The notes beneath the pieces were generated by a model. It worked only from the letters and a program-made list of their open reading frames with translations. It made no database searches and had not been told where the DNA came from. A program made the translations under genes and the position numbers. From the NCBI GenBank assembly GCA_029593505.1, contig JAKTNI010000008.1, positions 1-49,444 on the forward strand: a stretch of DNA of 49,444 nucleotides. Direction: 5' to 3'. Shown piece after piece: positions 1-8,418 of this stretch; the stretch's first letter is position 1; each line of letters begins with the position of its first letter. Source of the DNA: Streptococcus suis. Lineage in GTDB: Bacteria; Bacillota; Bacilli; Lactobacillales; Streptococcaceae.

Positions 1-172
1 AATATAGTTTGTCTTGCTCATTGACTATATCAGGATGAGCTTCCAGCAACTCAAATAAAATAAGCATACCCTCTTGATCCCAATCTTCTCGTTCCCATAA
101 CGTGATGTAGAAATCCTGACGAGCTTTATGCACAATCCCTTTAACACTGGCGTAAACTTTTTCAAATTCCAT
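1..172 (-). CDS. comX: Competence sigma factor ComX/SigX, N-terminal 57 codons (cut by window edge)
   Basis: Reading from the ATG at 172 the frame stays open for 57 codons to the window edge. It begins MEFEKVYASVKGIVHKAR and continues through LWEREDWDQEGMLILFELL, which matches the start of streptococcal ComX (pneumococcal ComX has LWELSDWDQEGMLCLHEL at the same place, from memory). ComX is the alternative sigma factor that directs RNA polymerase to CIN-box promoters of late competence genes. The AAAGGAG ribosome site precedes the ATG. A ComR-box promoter lies directly upstream (200-243), so the gene should be switched on by ComR bound to the comS-derived peptide. The C-terminal two thirds are outside the window, so intactness cannot be judged. 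Confidence 0.93.
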   Translation of the reverse strand, partial: MEFEKVYASVKGIVHKARQDFYITLWEREDWDQEGMLILFELLEAHPDIVNEQDKLY

Positions 173-199
173 AAGCTAATCTCCTTTATTGATAAGATT

Positions 200-243
200 A
201 GTTTATCGAAAAGAAGCATAGACCAACAGGACATTTTTGTCCT
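200..243 (-). promoter_or_regulatory. ComR box and -10 region of comX
   Basis: The palindrome AGGACA-4 nt-TGTCCT occupies 228-243. On the minus strand it is followed after exactly 22 nt by TAAACTAAT (-10 TAAACT at 200-205). The same palindrome, 22-nt spacing and -10 string occur before comS, which supports a shared activator site for ComR-pheromone complex. Activation of comX by ComR at such inverted repeats is established for streptococci. Confidence 0.9.
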
Positions 244-264
244 ATTCTAATCAGATTATAAAAA

Positions 265-789
265 CTAGTCGATTCCCTCTATGGTAAGTTGTGGCCATCT
301 ATTCGACCAAGTTTTCTGTTTCAATCTCTTGCGATAAACAAGCATACGTTCACAATCTACCTCAAAATATGGTGTTGGACGGACACGATAATCATAAAGA
401 TCATTTAAGCCAAACGGAGCATAGATCTCTAATTGATTATCGCTCAACAACCTTATTCCTATAGCTGTACATCTCTCTGGAAATTTGACAATCGCATCTT
501 GCGCTGATTGATACGAAACGGTATTAGGGTTATGAATATGCATAAATACTTGATTTTTTAACTCCCAACGATAGGCTGGATAGCACGAACGCAAGCTGGC
601 TTCAAGTGCCTGAGTTTCTTCATAAGATATATCTGGATCAAAAAAGATGACATCTACATCCGTTGACGGATCGAATCGACAATCATTCCAAATGAAATTA
701 CGAACACTCCCTGCACACAACCAACAATCTTTCAATTGCATAGTCCTTAAAGTTGTCAAAATAGTTCTCATGTCAGCATCTTCCAACAA
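265..789 (-). CDS. Nucleotidyltransferase-like protein (DUF925/COG3575 family)
   Basis: The protein carries AGSVRNFIWN near residue 26 followed by STDVDVIFFD. This is the GS...D-x-D arrangement of nucleotidyltransferase-fold proteins of the DUF925 type. Length (about 174 residues) fits the family. Its substrate is unknown to me. The start is doubtful: the frame opens at TTG 789, the first ATG is at 771, and the family-like N-terminal residues (INELKSRLL) extend further upstream without an ATG, GTG or ribosome site before the stop. The gene sits just upstream of comX on the same strand but the ComR box lies between them, so I infer no functional link. Confidence 0.75.
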   Translation of the reverse strand: MLEDADMRTILTTLRTMQLKDCWLCAGSVRNFIWNDCRFDPSTDVDVIFFDPDISYEETQALEASLRSCYPAYRWELKNQVFMHIHNPNTVSYQSAQDAIVKFPERCTAIGIRLLSDNQLEIYAPFGLNDLYDYRVRPTPYFEVDCERMLVYRKRLKQKTWSNRWPQLTIEGID

Positions 790-836
790 TCTAGATTTGA
801 GTTCGTTTATCTCTATATTCTACACTCTTTCTATAT

Positions 837-869
837 AAAATTAGGCAATCAATAAGATTGCCTAATTTT
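837..869 (-). terminator. Terminator after the DUF1292 gene (works on both strands)
   Basis: AAAATTAGGCAATC, a 5-nt loop and GATTGCCTAATTTT form a perfect 14-bp stem directly after the stop codon at 872. It ends the ireB-ruvX-DUF1292 unit. Confidence 0.9.
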
Positions 870-871
870 AA

Positions 872-1192
872 TTATTCTTCTTCCATGAAACTGTTAAATA
901 CTTCCTCAATCATATCCCACTCTGCTGTCGAATCTTCTGGAATTGGTTGTAAATCTCCTTCTGTTCCGTTTTCGTTCTCAACATATGAGTAGGCTTGAAT
1001 CTCAACTTCACCATTTTCATCTTCTTCTGCACCAGCAGGAATCAGAAGAACATAGTTCTTACCAAATTCTTCTTGACCATCAATCGTCAATAAAATTTCA
1101 AATAAGGTTTCGTTTCCCTGTTCGTCTACTAAAGTAATCAATTCACGCTCATCGTGATTGTGATCGTGTTCATGGTTGTGATGATGTGTCAT
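872..1192 (-). CDS. DUF1292 family protein
   Basis: A 106-residue acidic protein with a histidine-rich head ([17 protein letters not shown]) followed by [20 protein letters not shown], the hallmark of the DUF1292 family (YrzB-like). The function is unknown. The His/Asp-rich tail could bind metal, but similar tails are usual in streptococcal members as I recall them. It is the third gene of a conserved ireB-ruvX-DUF1292 unit, 11 nt after ruvX, with AAGGAG before the ATG. Confidence 0.9.
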   Translation of the reverse strand: MTHHHNHEHDHNHDERELITLVDEQGNETLFEILLTIDGQEEFGKNYVLLIPAGAEEDENGEVEIQAYSYVENENGTEGDLQPIPEDSTAEWDMIEEVFNSFMEEE

Positions 1193-1203
1193 TAGAAATC
1201 TCC

Positions 1204-1623
1204 TTAAAATGTTCTATCTAAATAATTTTGCAAAATTAGCTGTGCAGCCAATTTATCAATAACTTTTTTACGTTTTCCTCGACTAATATCTGCTTGCTCA
1301 ATTAACATTCTCTCAGCCGCAACAGTTGTCAATCGTTCATCTTGGTAGTCAACAGGTAAACGAAACTGTTCTACTAATAAATCCCCATAAGCTTGACTTG
1401 CTTCTACACGTGGACCACTAGTATTGTTCATATTTTTTGGTAACCCGACAACAAACTTTTCTACCTTATAGTGAGCAACTAGCTCTGTCAGGCGTTTTAA
1501 ACCAAATTCACCTTTTTCCTCATCAATCGGGATAATTTCCAAACCTTGAGCCGTAAAACCAAGTGGGTCAGAGATTGCTACACCTACTGTCTTAGACCCG
1601 ACATCTAATCCCATTATTCTCAT
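1204..1623 (-). CDS. ruvX: Putative pre-16S rRNA nuclease / Holliday junction resolvase-like protein RuvX (YqgF)
   Basis: A 139-residue protein of normal length. [19 protein letters not shown] supplies the first RNase H-fold aspartate. [10 protein letters not shown] and [13 protein letters not shown] are the other conserved blocks. Members of the family were named as Holliday resolvases but act in maturation of the 16S rRNA 5' end in E. coli. The ATG at 1623 starts right after the ireB stop (TAAATG), so translation is probably coupled. A second in-frame ATG lies three codons later. Confidence 0.93.
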   Translation of the reverse strand: MRIMGLDVGSKTVGVAISDPLGFTAQGLEIIPIDEEKGEFGLKRLTELVAHYKVEKFVVGLPKNMNNTSGPRVEASQAYGDLLVEQFRLPVDYQDERLTTVAAERMLIEQADISRGKRKKVIDKLAAQLILQNYLDRTF

Positions 1624-1890
1624 TTAAAGGTCAATCCCATTTCCTTTCAAGTAGTAGCGTACCAATTCTTCAATGATTTCATCGCGTTCATGTTTGCGAA
1701 TCTGATTACGCGCATCATTATAGCGAGGAATATAAGCGGGATCTCCACTTAATACATAACCGATAATTTGGTTGATTGGGTTATATCCTTTTTCTTCCAA
1801 TGAACGATATACACCAGTTAATGTTTTCCCAATTTCTTGTTTATCTGAATCGTCTAAGCGAAAACGGACTGTTTCTTCTGTGAATCCCAT
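1624..1890 (-). CDS. ireB: IreB family regulatory phosphoprotein (DUF965)
   Basis: An 88-residue protein starting [20 protein letters not shown], characteristic of IreB. In Enterococcus faecalis IreB is the phosphorylated substrate of the PASTA kinase IreK and affects cephalosporin resistance. The N-terminal threonines (TEETV) correspond to the known phosphorylation region. First gene of the ireB-ruvX-DUF1292 unit, with its own promoter at 1920-1948. Confidence 0.92.
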   Translation of the reverse strand: MGFTEETVRFRLDDSDKQEIGKTLTGVYRSLEEKGYNPINQIIGYVLSGDPAYIPRYNDARNQIRKHERDEIIEELVRYYLKGNGIDL

Positions 1891-1919
1891 GCCTACACCT
1901 TCTTTCCCTATTTTTTATC

Positions 1920-1948
1920 ATTGTATCATACTTTTTCATTATTCTCAA
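1920..1948 (-). promoter_or_regulatory. SigA-type promoter of the ireB-ruvX-DUF1292 unit
   Basis: On the minus strand TTGAGA (1943-1948), a 17-nt spacer and TACAAT (1920-1925) lie about 30 nt before the ireB ATG. Confidence 0.75.
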
Positions 1949-1959
1949 AGAATGAAGTA

Positions 1960-1987
1960 AAAAGAACTCCTCCAATAGAGTTCTTTT
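1960..1987 (-). terminator. Terminator after spx
   Basis: AAAAGAACTC, an 8-nt loop and GAGTTCTTTT form a stem starting 8 nt after the spx stop. It separates spx from the ireB promoter. Confidence 0.85.
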
Positions 1988-1995
1988 CCGTAAGT

Positions 1996-2394
1996 CTACA
2001 AAGCAGCTCTCATACGAGCTTGAGCATTCTCTACATTACGCACTGCACGAGGCAAGAAAGCACGAATATCATCTTCCTTGTACCCTACCTGAAGGCGTTT
2101 TTCATCAATTAAAATAGGACTTTTCAAAATACGGGGATTAGAAGTAATCAAATCAATCACCTCATTTAAACTTAACTCCTCAATATCGAACTCCAAACTT
2201 TTCGCATAGCGATTTTTTGAAGACACAATACTAGCAATCCCATTTTCAGTTTTCATTAAAATGTTTAAAATTTCTTCCTTGGTAATAGCTTCTTTGCCAA
2301 GATTATGCTCATTGTAGGATAATTGGTGAGCATTTAACCAATTTTTTGCTTTTTTACAAGAGGTACAACTCGATACGGTATAAATTTTAATCAT
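1996..2394 (-). CDS. spx: Spx family transcriptional regulator (probably SpxA1)
   Basis: A 132-residue ArsC-like protein with the redox CxxC at residues 10-13 (SSCTSCKKAK). Spx binds the RNA polymerase alpha C-terminal domain and redirects transcription under thiol stress. The C-terminal half (SPILIDEKRLQVGYKEDDIRAF) is close to what I recall of pneumococcal SpxA1, which damps competence development there. That is notable because this window also holds the competence switch. Which of the two streptococcal paralogues this is cannot be settled without a search. Confidence 0.92.
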   Translation of the reverse strand: MIKIYTVSSCTSCKKAKNWLNAHQLSYNEHNLGKEAITKEEILNILMKTENGIASIVSSKNRYAKSLEFDIEELSLNEVIDLITSNPRILKSPILIDEKRLQVGYKEDDIRAFLPRAVRNVENAQARMRAAL

Positions 2395-2738
2395 GTAGTA
2401 ACTCCTTTGCTACATATCATTAAACACATTATAACCTATTATACCATATAATTTGTCAGTCCGCAGACCTATTTTCAAAAAATTTGCACTTTAAAAAAAA
2501 TAGACATCTCACAGTCACACTACCCAAATTTATTATTCGCTTACTATTTTAAGGTATAAATAATATGCAATGTCATCGTATAGGCTATTGAGAAATGTAA
2601 GACTTTAAATGTAAATACTAATATATCAGAATAATCAAATGAAAAGGTATGACTTCCAAAAAGGAAACATACCTCTCTTTTAACAATAACTGGAAACAGA
2701 AAACTTCCAAAAATCCATTCATTCTAGGAAATCTAACA
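2395..2738. other. Intergenic region between recA and spx
   Basis: No gene was found in about 340 bases. The spx side carries two TATAAT strings on the minus strand within 2420-2450, which probably serve as spx promoter -10 elements. The recA side carries the recA terminator (2644-2674). The stretch between is AT-rich with no conserved feature I recognise. Confidence 0.6.
2644..2674 (-). terminator. Terminator of the cinA-recA unit
   Basis: On the minus strand AGGTATGTTTCC, TTTTT loop and GGAAGTCATACCT pair (one internal mismatch region), followed by TTTTC. It lies about 65 nt after the recA stop. Confidence 0.75.
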
Positions 2739-3881
2739 TTATTCCTCTAGCTCAATTCCGCCATCTAAATCCAAAACAACTTCCTTATTTTCAGAAATAG
2801 TTTCCACTTCCGTCTCAGATAAATTCTTTTCCCCTTCAATCAAGCCATAATGTACTCGAATTTTATGATCAATTTCTTCAAAAATAGCTGGATTTTCTTC
2901 AAGGAATTTTTTCGCATTTTCAGACCCTTGACCAATCTTCTCACCATTATAAGAATACCAAGCACCTGCCTTTTGGATTACCCCAATCGAACTACCAATT
3001 TCAATCAATTCTCCAGTTTGTGAAATCCCTTGTCCGTACATAATTTCTACAAGAGCTTCTTTAAATGGAGGAGCCACCTTATTTTTAACGATTTTTACTT
3101 TGGTTTCTTTACCGACATTTTGATCTTTTTGATCTCCTGTCCCCTTGATTTGCGTATTTCCACGAACATCCATACGAACAGAGGCATAGAATTTCAACGC
3201 ACGACCACCAGGTGTAGTTTCTGGATTACCAAACATCACACCAACCTTTTCACGTAACTGGTTGATAAAAATCGCAATCGTTTTTGTCTTGTTGATAGAA
3301 GCTGATAATTTACGCATAGCTTGGCTCATCATCCGTGCTTGCAGACCAACATGACTATCTCCAATGTCCCCATCAATTTCTGCACGCGGAACAAGAGCAG
3401 CCACCGAGTCAACAACCACCAAATCAACAGCACCTGAGTCAATCAGTTTACCAGCAATTTCCAATCCCTGCTCTCCAGAATCTGGCTGAGATAATAGCAA
3501 TTCATCAATGTTAACCCCAAGAGCTGCCGCATAATTTGGATCCAAGGCATGCTCTGCATCAATAAAAGCAGCAATTCCACCTTCTTTTTGCGCCTGAGCA
3601 ACAGCATGTAAAGCAACCGTCGTCTTACCGGAACTTTCTGGACCGTAGATTTCAATAATACGTCCTTTCGGATAACCACCAGCACCCAAAGCGATGTCAA
3701 TAGACAAACTTCCTGAGCTCATGACTTGCACTCTTTGTTCAGCACGTTCTCCAAGACGCATGACTGCACCTTTTCCAAAATCTTTTTCAATTGATTTCAA
3801 AGCATCATCAAGCGCTTTTCTACGTTCATCTCCAAATTTTTTTGTAATATCTTCTAACTTTTTACTTGGTTTTTTAGCCAA
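2739..3881 (-). CDS. recA: Recombinase RecA
   Basis: A 380-residue RecA with Walker [10 protein letters not shown] (residues 80-88), Walker B region [17 protein letters not shown] and the DNA-binding loop region [23 protein letters not shown]. It pairs homologous DNA in repair and natural transformation and triggers the SOS response. Translation starts at TTG 3881 (TTG GCT AAA AAA), with AGGAG five bases upstream and no better ATG. It lies downstream of cinA, an arrangement conserved in streptococci where both are competence induced. It also has its own SigA promoter at 3911-3938. The acidic tail ([14 protein letters not shown]) is typical. Confidence 0.98.
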   Translation of the reverse strand: MAKKPSKKLEDITKKFGDERRKALDDALKSIEKDFGKGAVMRLGERAEQRVQVMSSGSLSIDIALGAGGYPKGRIIEIYGPESSGKTTVALHAVAQAQKEGGIAAFIDAEHALDPNYAAALGVNIDELLLSQPDSGEQGLEIAGKLIDSGAVDLVVVDSVAALVPRAEIDGDIGDSHVGLQARMMSQAMRKLSASINKTKTIAIFINQLREKVGVMFGNPETTPGGRALKFYASVRMDVRGNTQIKGTGDQKDQNVGKETKVKIVKNKVAPPFKEALVEIMYGQGISQTGELIEIGSSIGVIQKAGAWYSYNGEKIGQGSENAKKFLEENPAIFEEIDHKIRVHYGLIEGEKNLSETEVETISENKEVVLDLDGGIELEE

Positions 3882-3910
3882 TGTTTTTCTCCTCTTTTCT
3901 TAATCAAACT

Positions 3911-3938
3911 ATTATAGCAAATATCTGCTATTTCACAA
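3911..3938 (-). promoter_or_regulatory. SigA promoter of recA
   Basis: On the minus strand TTGTGA (3933-3938), a 16-nt spacer and TATAAT (3911-3916). The -35 overlaps the end of cinA, giving recA a basal promoter besides read-through from cinA. Confidence 0.8.
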
Positions 3939-5114
3939 AGTGTTTCGTACAAAATCTAGAGCATGGAGACAAGCTAGTTGACGAAGATGTTGCCAAGAAT
4001 ATCCTCCCAAATCCTCTTCTTTCCGAAACATCCCTAAGTCATTACTTAGCGCCAGATAAACTGTAGCGATCATATTATCCGAAGTAGACTCTGGCTTAAT
4101 AACGACAGATATAGCAAGTCCTTGATTAGCCTGTTGCTCAATTCGAATACGAGCCGCTTCCTCAGATAGATCCTGTGAATGAACTTCGTCACAAGCCATA
4201 ACATTACCACCACGAAAATAAGGCACATCCGATAAGGCAAGACTTAACTCGGATAGCAACAATCCCCCTGTGCCTTTCTCAGTAACAGCTAATGTCTGAC
4301 CTTTTTTCGACAACAATGTTGCCACTGTTCCAACTAAACTACTCTCTTCTCCATAAGCATAAATATAGCGTGCCAATTGATCACGTTGCATGATTTGGGA
4401 TTCTAGTTTGTCCAAACGTTCGTCAGCATCCTTCTGATTAGAAGCCTTAGTTGACAGTCTAAGTGTTACTTCACCAGTCTTGGCATAAGGCGCCAATGTC
4501 GGATCTGTTTGCTTCTCAATCAAGTCCGCCAGAATAGTCACCAATTGGCTTTCTCCAATACCAAAAAATCGAAGAACACGAGAATACAGTTTTTGATGCG
4601 ATTGAGTTAATAAAGGCTGTAAACTCTCTGAAAACATAGCTTTCAACTCTGTCGGAGGTCCCGGAAGGACAATATACGTTACTCCACCTTGTTCAATAAA
4701 TCCACCTACAGCTAAACCTGTAGGATTTTTCAACGCTTTACTCCCCTCTATGATTTGTGCTTGACGATCATTATTCGGCGTGCGAATTCTTCCTGGACGA
4801 CTGGCAAAGAATCGATCAAGTTTAGCCATAGCATAAGTATCAATAACGAGTTCTTTTCCTAAAAATGTTGCTAATGTTTGCTTGGTCAAATCATCTTCTG
4901 TTGGGCCCAAACCACCACATAAAATAATCATATCACTGCGCTTACTGGCAATTTCTAGTACCGATAAAAGTCTATCTTTATTATCTCCTACTGCTGTATG
5001 AAAGTAAACATCAATGCCAAACTCTGCACATTTCTCTGATAAGAATTGAGCATTTGTATTCACAATTTGACCTGTCAAAATTTCTGTTCCAACAGTTATT
5101 AATTCTGCTTTCAT
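3933..5114 (-). CDS. cinA: Competence/damage-inducible protein CinA
   Basis: A 393-residue protein. The N-terminal MoCF-like domain is well kept (VGTEILTGQIVNTNAQ, CGGLGPTEDDLTKQT, VLPGPPTELKAM). The C-terminal nicotinamide-nucleotide deamidase domain is divergent. Where active members have an ESCTGG or ESLTGG segment, residues 279-284 read EKGTGG, and the usual GIAGPDG loop is replaced by SVVIKPESTSDN. The deamidase activity may therefore be lost. I chose ATG 5114 over the in-frame GTG 5126 because GGAGAGG lies five bases before the ATG and overlaps the GTG. A CIN-box-like element lies at 5151-5158 and recA follows. Confidence 0.93.
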   Translation of the reverse strand: MKAELITVGTEILTGQIVNTNAQFLSEKCAEFGIDVYFHTAVGDNKDRLLSVLEIASKRSDMIILCGGLGPTEDDLTKQTLATFLGKELVIDTYAMAKLDRFFASRPGRIRTPNNDRQAQIIEGSKALKNPTGLAVGGFIEQGGVTYIVLPGPPTELKAMFSESLQPLLTQSHQKLYSRVLRFFGIGESQLVTILADLIEKQTDPTLAPYAKTGEVTLRLSTKASNQKDADERLDKLESQIMQRDQLARYIYAYGEESSLVGTVATLLSKKGQTLAVTEKGTGGLLLSELSLALSDVPYFRGGNVMACDEVHSQDLSEEAARIRIEQQANQGLAISVVIKPESTSDNMIATVYLALSNDLGMFRKEEDLGGYSWQHLRQLACLHALDFVRNTL

Positions 5115-5150
5115 ATTCCTCTCCACACTATTTATAGCTACCTACCTAAT

Positions 5151-5158
5151 AATTCGTT
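5151..5158 (-). promoter_or_regulatory. Possible CIN-box of cinA-recA
   Basis: The minus strand reads AACGAATT about 37 nt before the cinA ATG, matching six of eight positions of the ComX recognition element TACGAATA. CIN-boxes before cinA are established in other streptococci. The match is imperfect here, so confidence is limited. Confidence 0.45.
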
Positions 5159-5168
5159 ATTCATTTGA

Positions 5169-5723
5169 TTATTTATAAAAATCACATGATATTTCATGTT
5201 CTTGTATCACTCCGCTTGCTTGCAAATAGGAGTAAATGCAGACAGGTCCGACAAATGTGAAACCTCGCTTTTTCAAATCTCTAGATAGTCGCTCCGATAA
5301 GTCATTTTTCGTCAGCAATTCTCGAGCGGAGTTAACTGGATTACTAAGTGGTGTAACGTCAACCCATGACCACAGATAACGATCAAACGTTCCAAATTCT
5401 GACTGCACTCGCAAAAATGCCTGAGCATTTGTCCGTGTGGCATATACTTTTGCTCTATGACGAATAATAGCTGGATTCATTAGCAAATTTTCTAACTCTT
5501 GAACAGTCATCTCTGCCACACTCTGTATATCATAATCAAAAAAAGCTGAACGAAACCCTTGACGCTTATTGAGTACTGTTTCCCACGATAGACCTGCTTG
5601 GTAAGTTTCCATGCATAGCAACTCAAACAAAGCCTGATCATCGTGGAGGGGCTGCCCCCACTCCTTGTCATGATAGGCGACGTAAATTGGATTGTTAAGA
5701 TTGACCCATGAACAACGCGGCAT
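5169..5723 (-). CDS. tag: DNA-3-methyladenine glycosylase I
   Basis: A 184-residue Tag protein that removes 3-methyladenine from alkylated DNA. The zinc-binding residues of the family are visible: Cys4 and His18 in MPRCSWVNLNNPIYVAYHDKEWG, and the C-terminal His and Cys in QEHEISCDFYK. The base-binding region AGLSWETVLNKRQGFR is conserved. It sits between ruvA and cinA in a mutL-ruvA-tag-cinA-recA repair cluster, as in other streptococci. Confidence 0.96.
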   Translation of the reverse strand: MPRCSWVNLNNPIYVAYHDKEWGQPLHDDQALFELLCMETYQAGLSWETVLNKRQGFRSAFFDYDIQSVAEMTVQELENLLMNPAIIRHRAKVYATRTNAQAFLRVQSEFGTFDRYLWSWVDVTPLSNPVNSARELLTKNDLSERLSRDLKKRGFTFVGPVCIYSYLQASGVIQEHEISCDFYK

Positions 5724-5757
5724 ACAATACCTCCTCGTTTTATTTTCTTCAGTATAG

Positions 5758-6348
5758 CTACTTCATTAACATTTTGAGAGCGGACTTGATATAGTTCTCG
5801 GATGTATCTTGAGTACCTTCAAAGAATTTTCGAACTTTCTTTAATTCTGCTGAACGATACCCTAAAGCTTCCATAGCTTCCATAGCTTCTTCAAGAGCTA
5901 GGTTTTCACTTGTAGCAGTTGTCGGCTGAACTGGATCGGCTTCCTCACCAATGACGAACTTGCCTTCTAAGTCCAATATCATCTGCTGAGCTGTCTTTTT
6001 ACCAATTTTTGGAAATTTAGTTAAGTAGGTAATATTCTTCTGTTCAATAGCGCAAACTAAACCATCATTATCATCAACAGCAATAATAGCTAGAGCTGTT
6101 GTTGGACCAATACCTGAAACCGAAATTAAACTAAGAAAAAGAGATTTTTCTGCCTCTGTCTGAAATCCGTATAGAAGATGAGCATCTTCCCGAACAATTT
6201 GATGAATATACACAACAATCTCTTGATGGACATAATTCGAAAAAGTATAGGGATTTGCCACATGAATCAAATAGCCAATACCACCAACTTCAACCACAAT
6301 ATACTTAGCAGTAATTTTGGTAAGTAATCCTTTGATATAATCGTACAT
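5758..6348 (-). CDS. ruvA: Holliday junction branch migration protein RuvA
   Basis: A 196-residue protein of standard length. It has an N-terminal OB fold ([21 protein letters not shown]), helix-hairpin-helix motifs ([32 protein letters not shown]) and a C-terminal RuvB-contacting domain (EEAMEALEALGY-like, here [15 protein letters not shown]). It tetramerises on Holliday junctions and recruits RuvB, which is encoded separately at 13426-14427. It follows mutL by 18 nt, so both are likely co-transcribed. Confidence 0.97.
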   Translation of the reverse strand: MYDYIKGLLTKITAKYIVVEVGGIGYLIHVANPYTFSNYVHQEIVVYIHQIVREDAHLLYGFQTEAEKSLFLSLISVSGIGPTTALAIIAVDDNDGLVCAIEQKNITYLTKFPKIGKKTAQQMILDLEGKFVIGEEADPVQPTTATSENLALEEAMEAMEALGYRSAELKKVRKFFEGTQDTSENYIKSALKMLMK

Positions 6349-6366
6349 AGTTCTCCTTTATGCTTA

Positions 6367-8301
6367 TTATTCATATTTGCCTAATTCTCGTAAGCTGGTA
6401 TGATTTTCTTGAATTCTGCGAAACATTTTTTCCATATCTGACTTGGTAAAATTAACCAAAACTGGTCTGCCATGAGGGCAATTATATGGATTTTGACAGT
6501 GAGACAGTTGGCGAATCAGATCACGCGCCGAGTAATCATCTAGCGAATGGTTGGCTTTTATTGAGCGCTTGCAAGACATCATAATCGCCAACTCTGCTCG
6601 ATACTGTTTTATTGATACTTGATCAGTCAAAAGCAACATGTCACACATTTCATAGACGCCAGACTCAATTTCATCCATCTGCATCCAAATAGGATATTCT
6701 CGCAAGATAAATTGGTTAACACCGTACTCTTCCAACCGAAGTCCAATTTTATGTAAAGAATCCATTTTTTGTTGAAGAAGGAGAAAATCATTTTGCGGAA
6801 ACTCAAAAATATACGGAACTAATAATTGTTGGGTCGAATTATCTACCTCACCAATTTTTTCACGATAGTACTCATACTTAACTCTCTCTTGAGCAGCATG
6901 TTGGTCAATAATATATAATCCGCCTTTTCCCTGTGCAAAAAGATAAGTTCCATGCATCTGACCGAAATACTCTAACTCTGGGAAAGTAGAAGTTTGCTCC
7001 TGCTCCAGTTGAGTAGTCAATTTGGTTATATCTTTACGAGACAGACGAGGGTGTTCCAATGAATCTTCTATCTCTACTTGACGCTTTGCAAACTGAATGG
7101 CTGATGATTGTGAGACTACTGGGGTATCTTTTTCTACACTCTCCTCCAATGGCTGAACATCTTCAGCGACCATATCGGATTTAATGAAGAAATCCTGCTT
7201 AACTGTGTCATAGTAGAGATTGGTTTCTTTAAGCGGTAGTGTCACTTGCTCTGCCTTGCTCTTTGTTCGAGTGCTAGATTTAGCCAAATTTTCAAGAGCA
7301 TCTGGTATCAAATCCTGTTCTTTTAGAGCACTAGCAATCGCTTCTCGAATCAAGACCATTAGTTCCTTTTCCTTAGAAATGCGAACCTCCTGCTTTGTAG
7401 GATGAACATTAACATCTGCAAGATGAGGATCAATTTCAATGGCAATCACAGCTAACGGAAAGCGTCCTACCATCAATTTACTACCATAACCCTCTAAAAT
7501 AGCTCTATTCAATAAAAAATTCTTAATATAGCGACCGTTTATAAAAATACTGATATAATTACGGTTTGCGCGAGTTAATTCAGGTAAAGAAACATAACCG
7601 CTGATGCGAAAATCTAAATCTTCCGCAGAAATTTCAACCATCTTCTTAGCAGAAGCAATGCCATATACGCCTGAAATAGCTTGACGCAGTTTTCCTGTAC
7701 CTGCCGTCTGTATCAATTGCCGTCCTTCATTCACCAAAGTAAAAGCAATCTCTGGATGGGCTAAACTGAGCCGATTGACAATATCTATGATTTGAGCTAG
7801 TTCTGCTTGTTGGCTACGAACATACTTCAGACGGGCAGGCGTATTGTAAAACAACTCAGAAACCGTTATCTGAGTTCCAACTGGACGACTAATGGTCTCT
7901 TTTTTCTCAACAATACCACCACTAACTTCTAGCCGAACACCATGATCATGATCAGCAGTTGCTGTTTCAATCACCAGCTGACTGACAGAAGCGATCGAAG
8001 GAAGAGCTTCACCACGAAATCCCAATGTTCGAATACGAAAAAGATCTGATTGAGTCTTAATTTTACTAGTCGCATGGCGTCTAAGAGCAAGAGCTACTTG
8101 ATCTGGCACAATTCCTTCTCCGTTATCGGTAATTTGAATCGTCTTTAAACCTGCCTCTTTAATCAAAACTTCAATTTGACTTGCTCCTGCATCAATCGAA
8201 TTTTCAAGCAACTCCTTAACAACACTAGCTGGTCGCTCAATAACTTCTCCGGCAGCAATCTGGTTTGCCAGAATTTCTGGTAATTCAATAATATGTGACA
8301 T
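6367..8301 (-). CDS. mutL: DNA mismatch repair protein MutL
   Basis: A 644-residue protein. The N-terminal GHKL ATPase shows [17 protein letters not shown] and [12 protein letters not shown]. The C-terminal domain carries [12 protein letters not shown], the DQHA-x2-E-x4-E metal site of MutL nicking endonucleases, together with SCK and CPHGRP motifs. It is therefore the endonuclease-type MutL of bacteria lacking MutH. mutS is not adjacent in this window. The first gene of the mutL-ruvA unit, it has an extended -10 promoter at 8349-8357. Confidence 0.97.
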   Translation of the reverse strand: MSHIIELPEILANQIAAGEVIERPASVVKELLENSIDAGASQIEVLIKEAGLKTIQITDNGEGIVPDQVALALRRHATSKIKTQSDLFRIRTLGFRGEALPSIASVSQLVIETATADHDHGVRLEVSGGIVEKKETISRPVGTQITVSELFYNTPARLKYVRSQQAELAQIIDIVNRLSLAHPEIAFTLVNEGRQLIQTAGTGKLRQAISGVYGIASAKKMVEISAEDLDFRISGYVSLPELTRANRNYISIFINGRYIKNFLLNRAILEGYGSKLMVGRFPLAVIAIEIDPHLADVNVHPTKQEVRISKEKELMVLIREAIASALKEQDLIPDALENLAKSSTRTKSKAEQVTLPLKETNLYYDTVKQDFFIKSDMVAEDVQPLEESVEKDTPVVSQSSAIQFAKRQVEIEDSLEHPRLSRKDITKLTTQLEQEQTSTFPELEYFGQMHGTYLFAQGKGGLYIIDQHAAQERVKYEYYREKIGEVDNSTQQLLVPYIFEFPQNDFLLLQQKMDSLHKIGLRLEEYGVNQFILREYPIWMQMDEIESGVYEMCDMLLLTDQVSIKQYRAELAIMMSCKRSIKANHSLDDYSARDLIRQLSHCQNPYNCPHGRPVLVNFTKSDMEKMFRRIQENHTSLRELGKYE

Positions 8302-8348
8302 GATAGTTCCTTACTTTGTATTCATTTTTCATCGGATATTGTTTTACT

Positions 8349-8357
8349 ATTATAACA
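8349..8357 (-). promoter_or_regulatory. Extended -10 promoter of mutL
   Basis: The minus strand reads TGTTATAAT, a TGn-extended -10 element, about 50 nt before the mutL ATG. No convincing -35 hexamer is at the right distance. Confidence 0.6.
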
Positions 8358-8396
8358 TATTCAAAAGCCAACACTCCTCTGGCAAGTAGATAAAAA

Positions 8397-8418
8397 AATG
8401 ACTGCTTTCGCAATCATT
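8397..8418 (-). terminator. Terminator overlapping the end of the GT-C-like gene
   Basis: On the minus strand AATGATTGC, GAAA loop, GCAGTCATT and a run of seven T. The stop codon at 8414-8416 is inside the stem. Confidence 0.85.

Noticed and set aside
25..234. 69-codon frame at the left edge on the minus strand
   Set aside because: It runs through the comX promoter and is out of frame with comX, whose ribosome site, promoter and protein similarity are clear.
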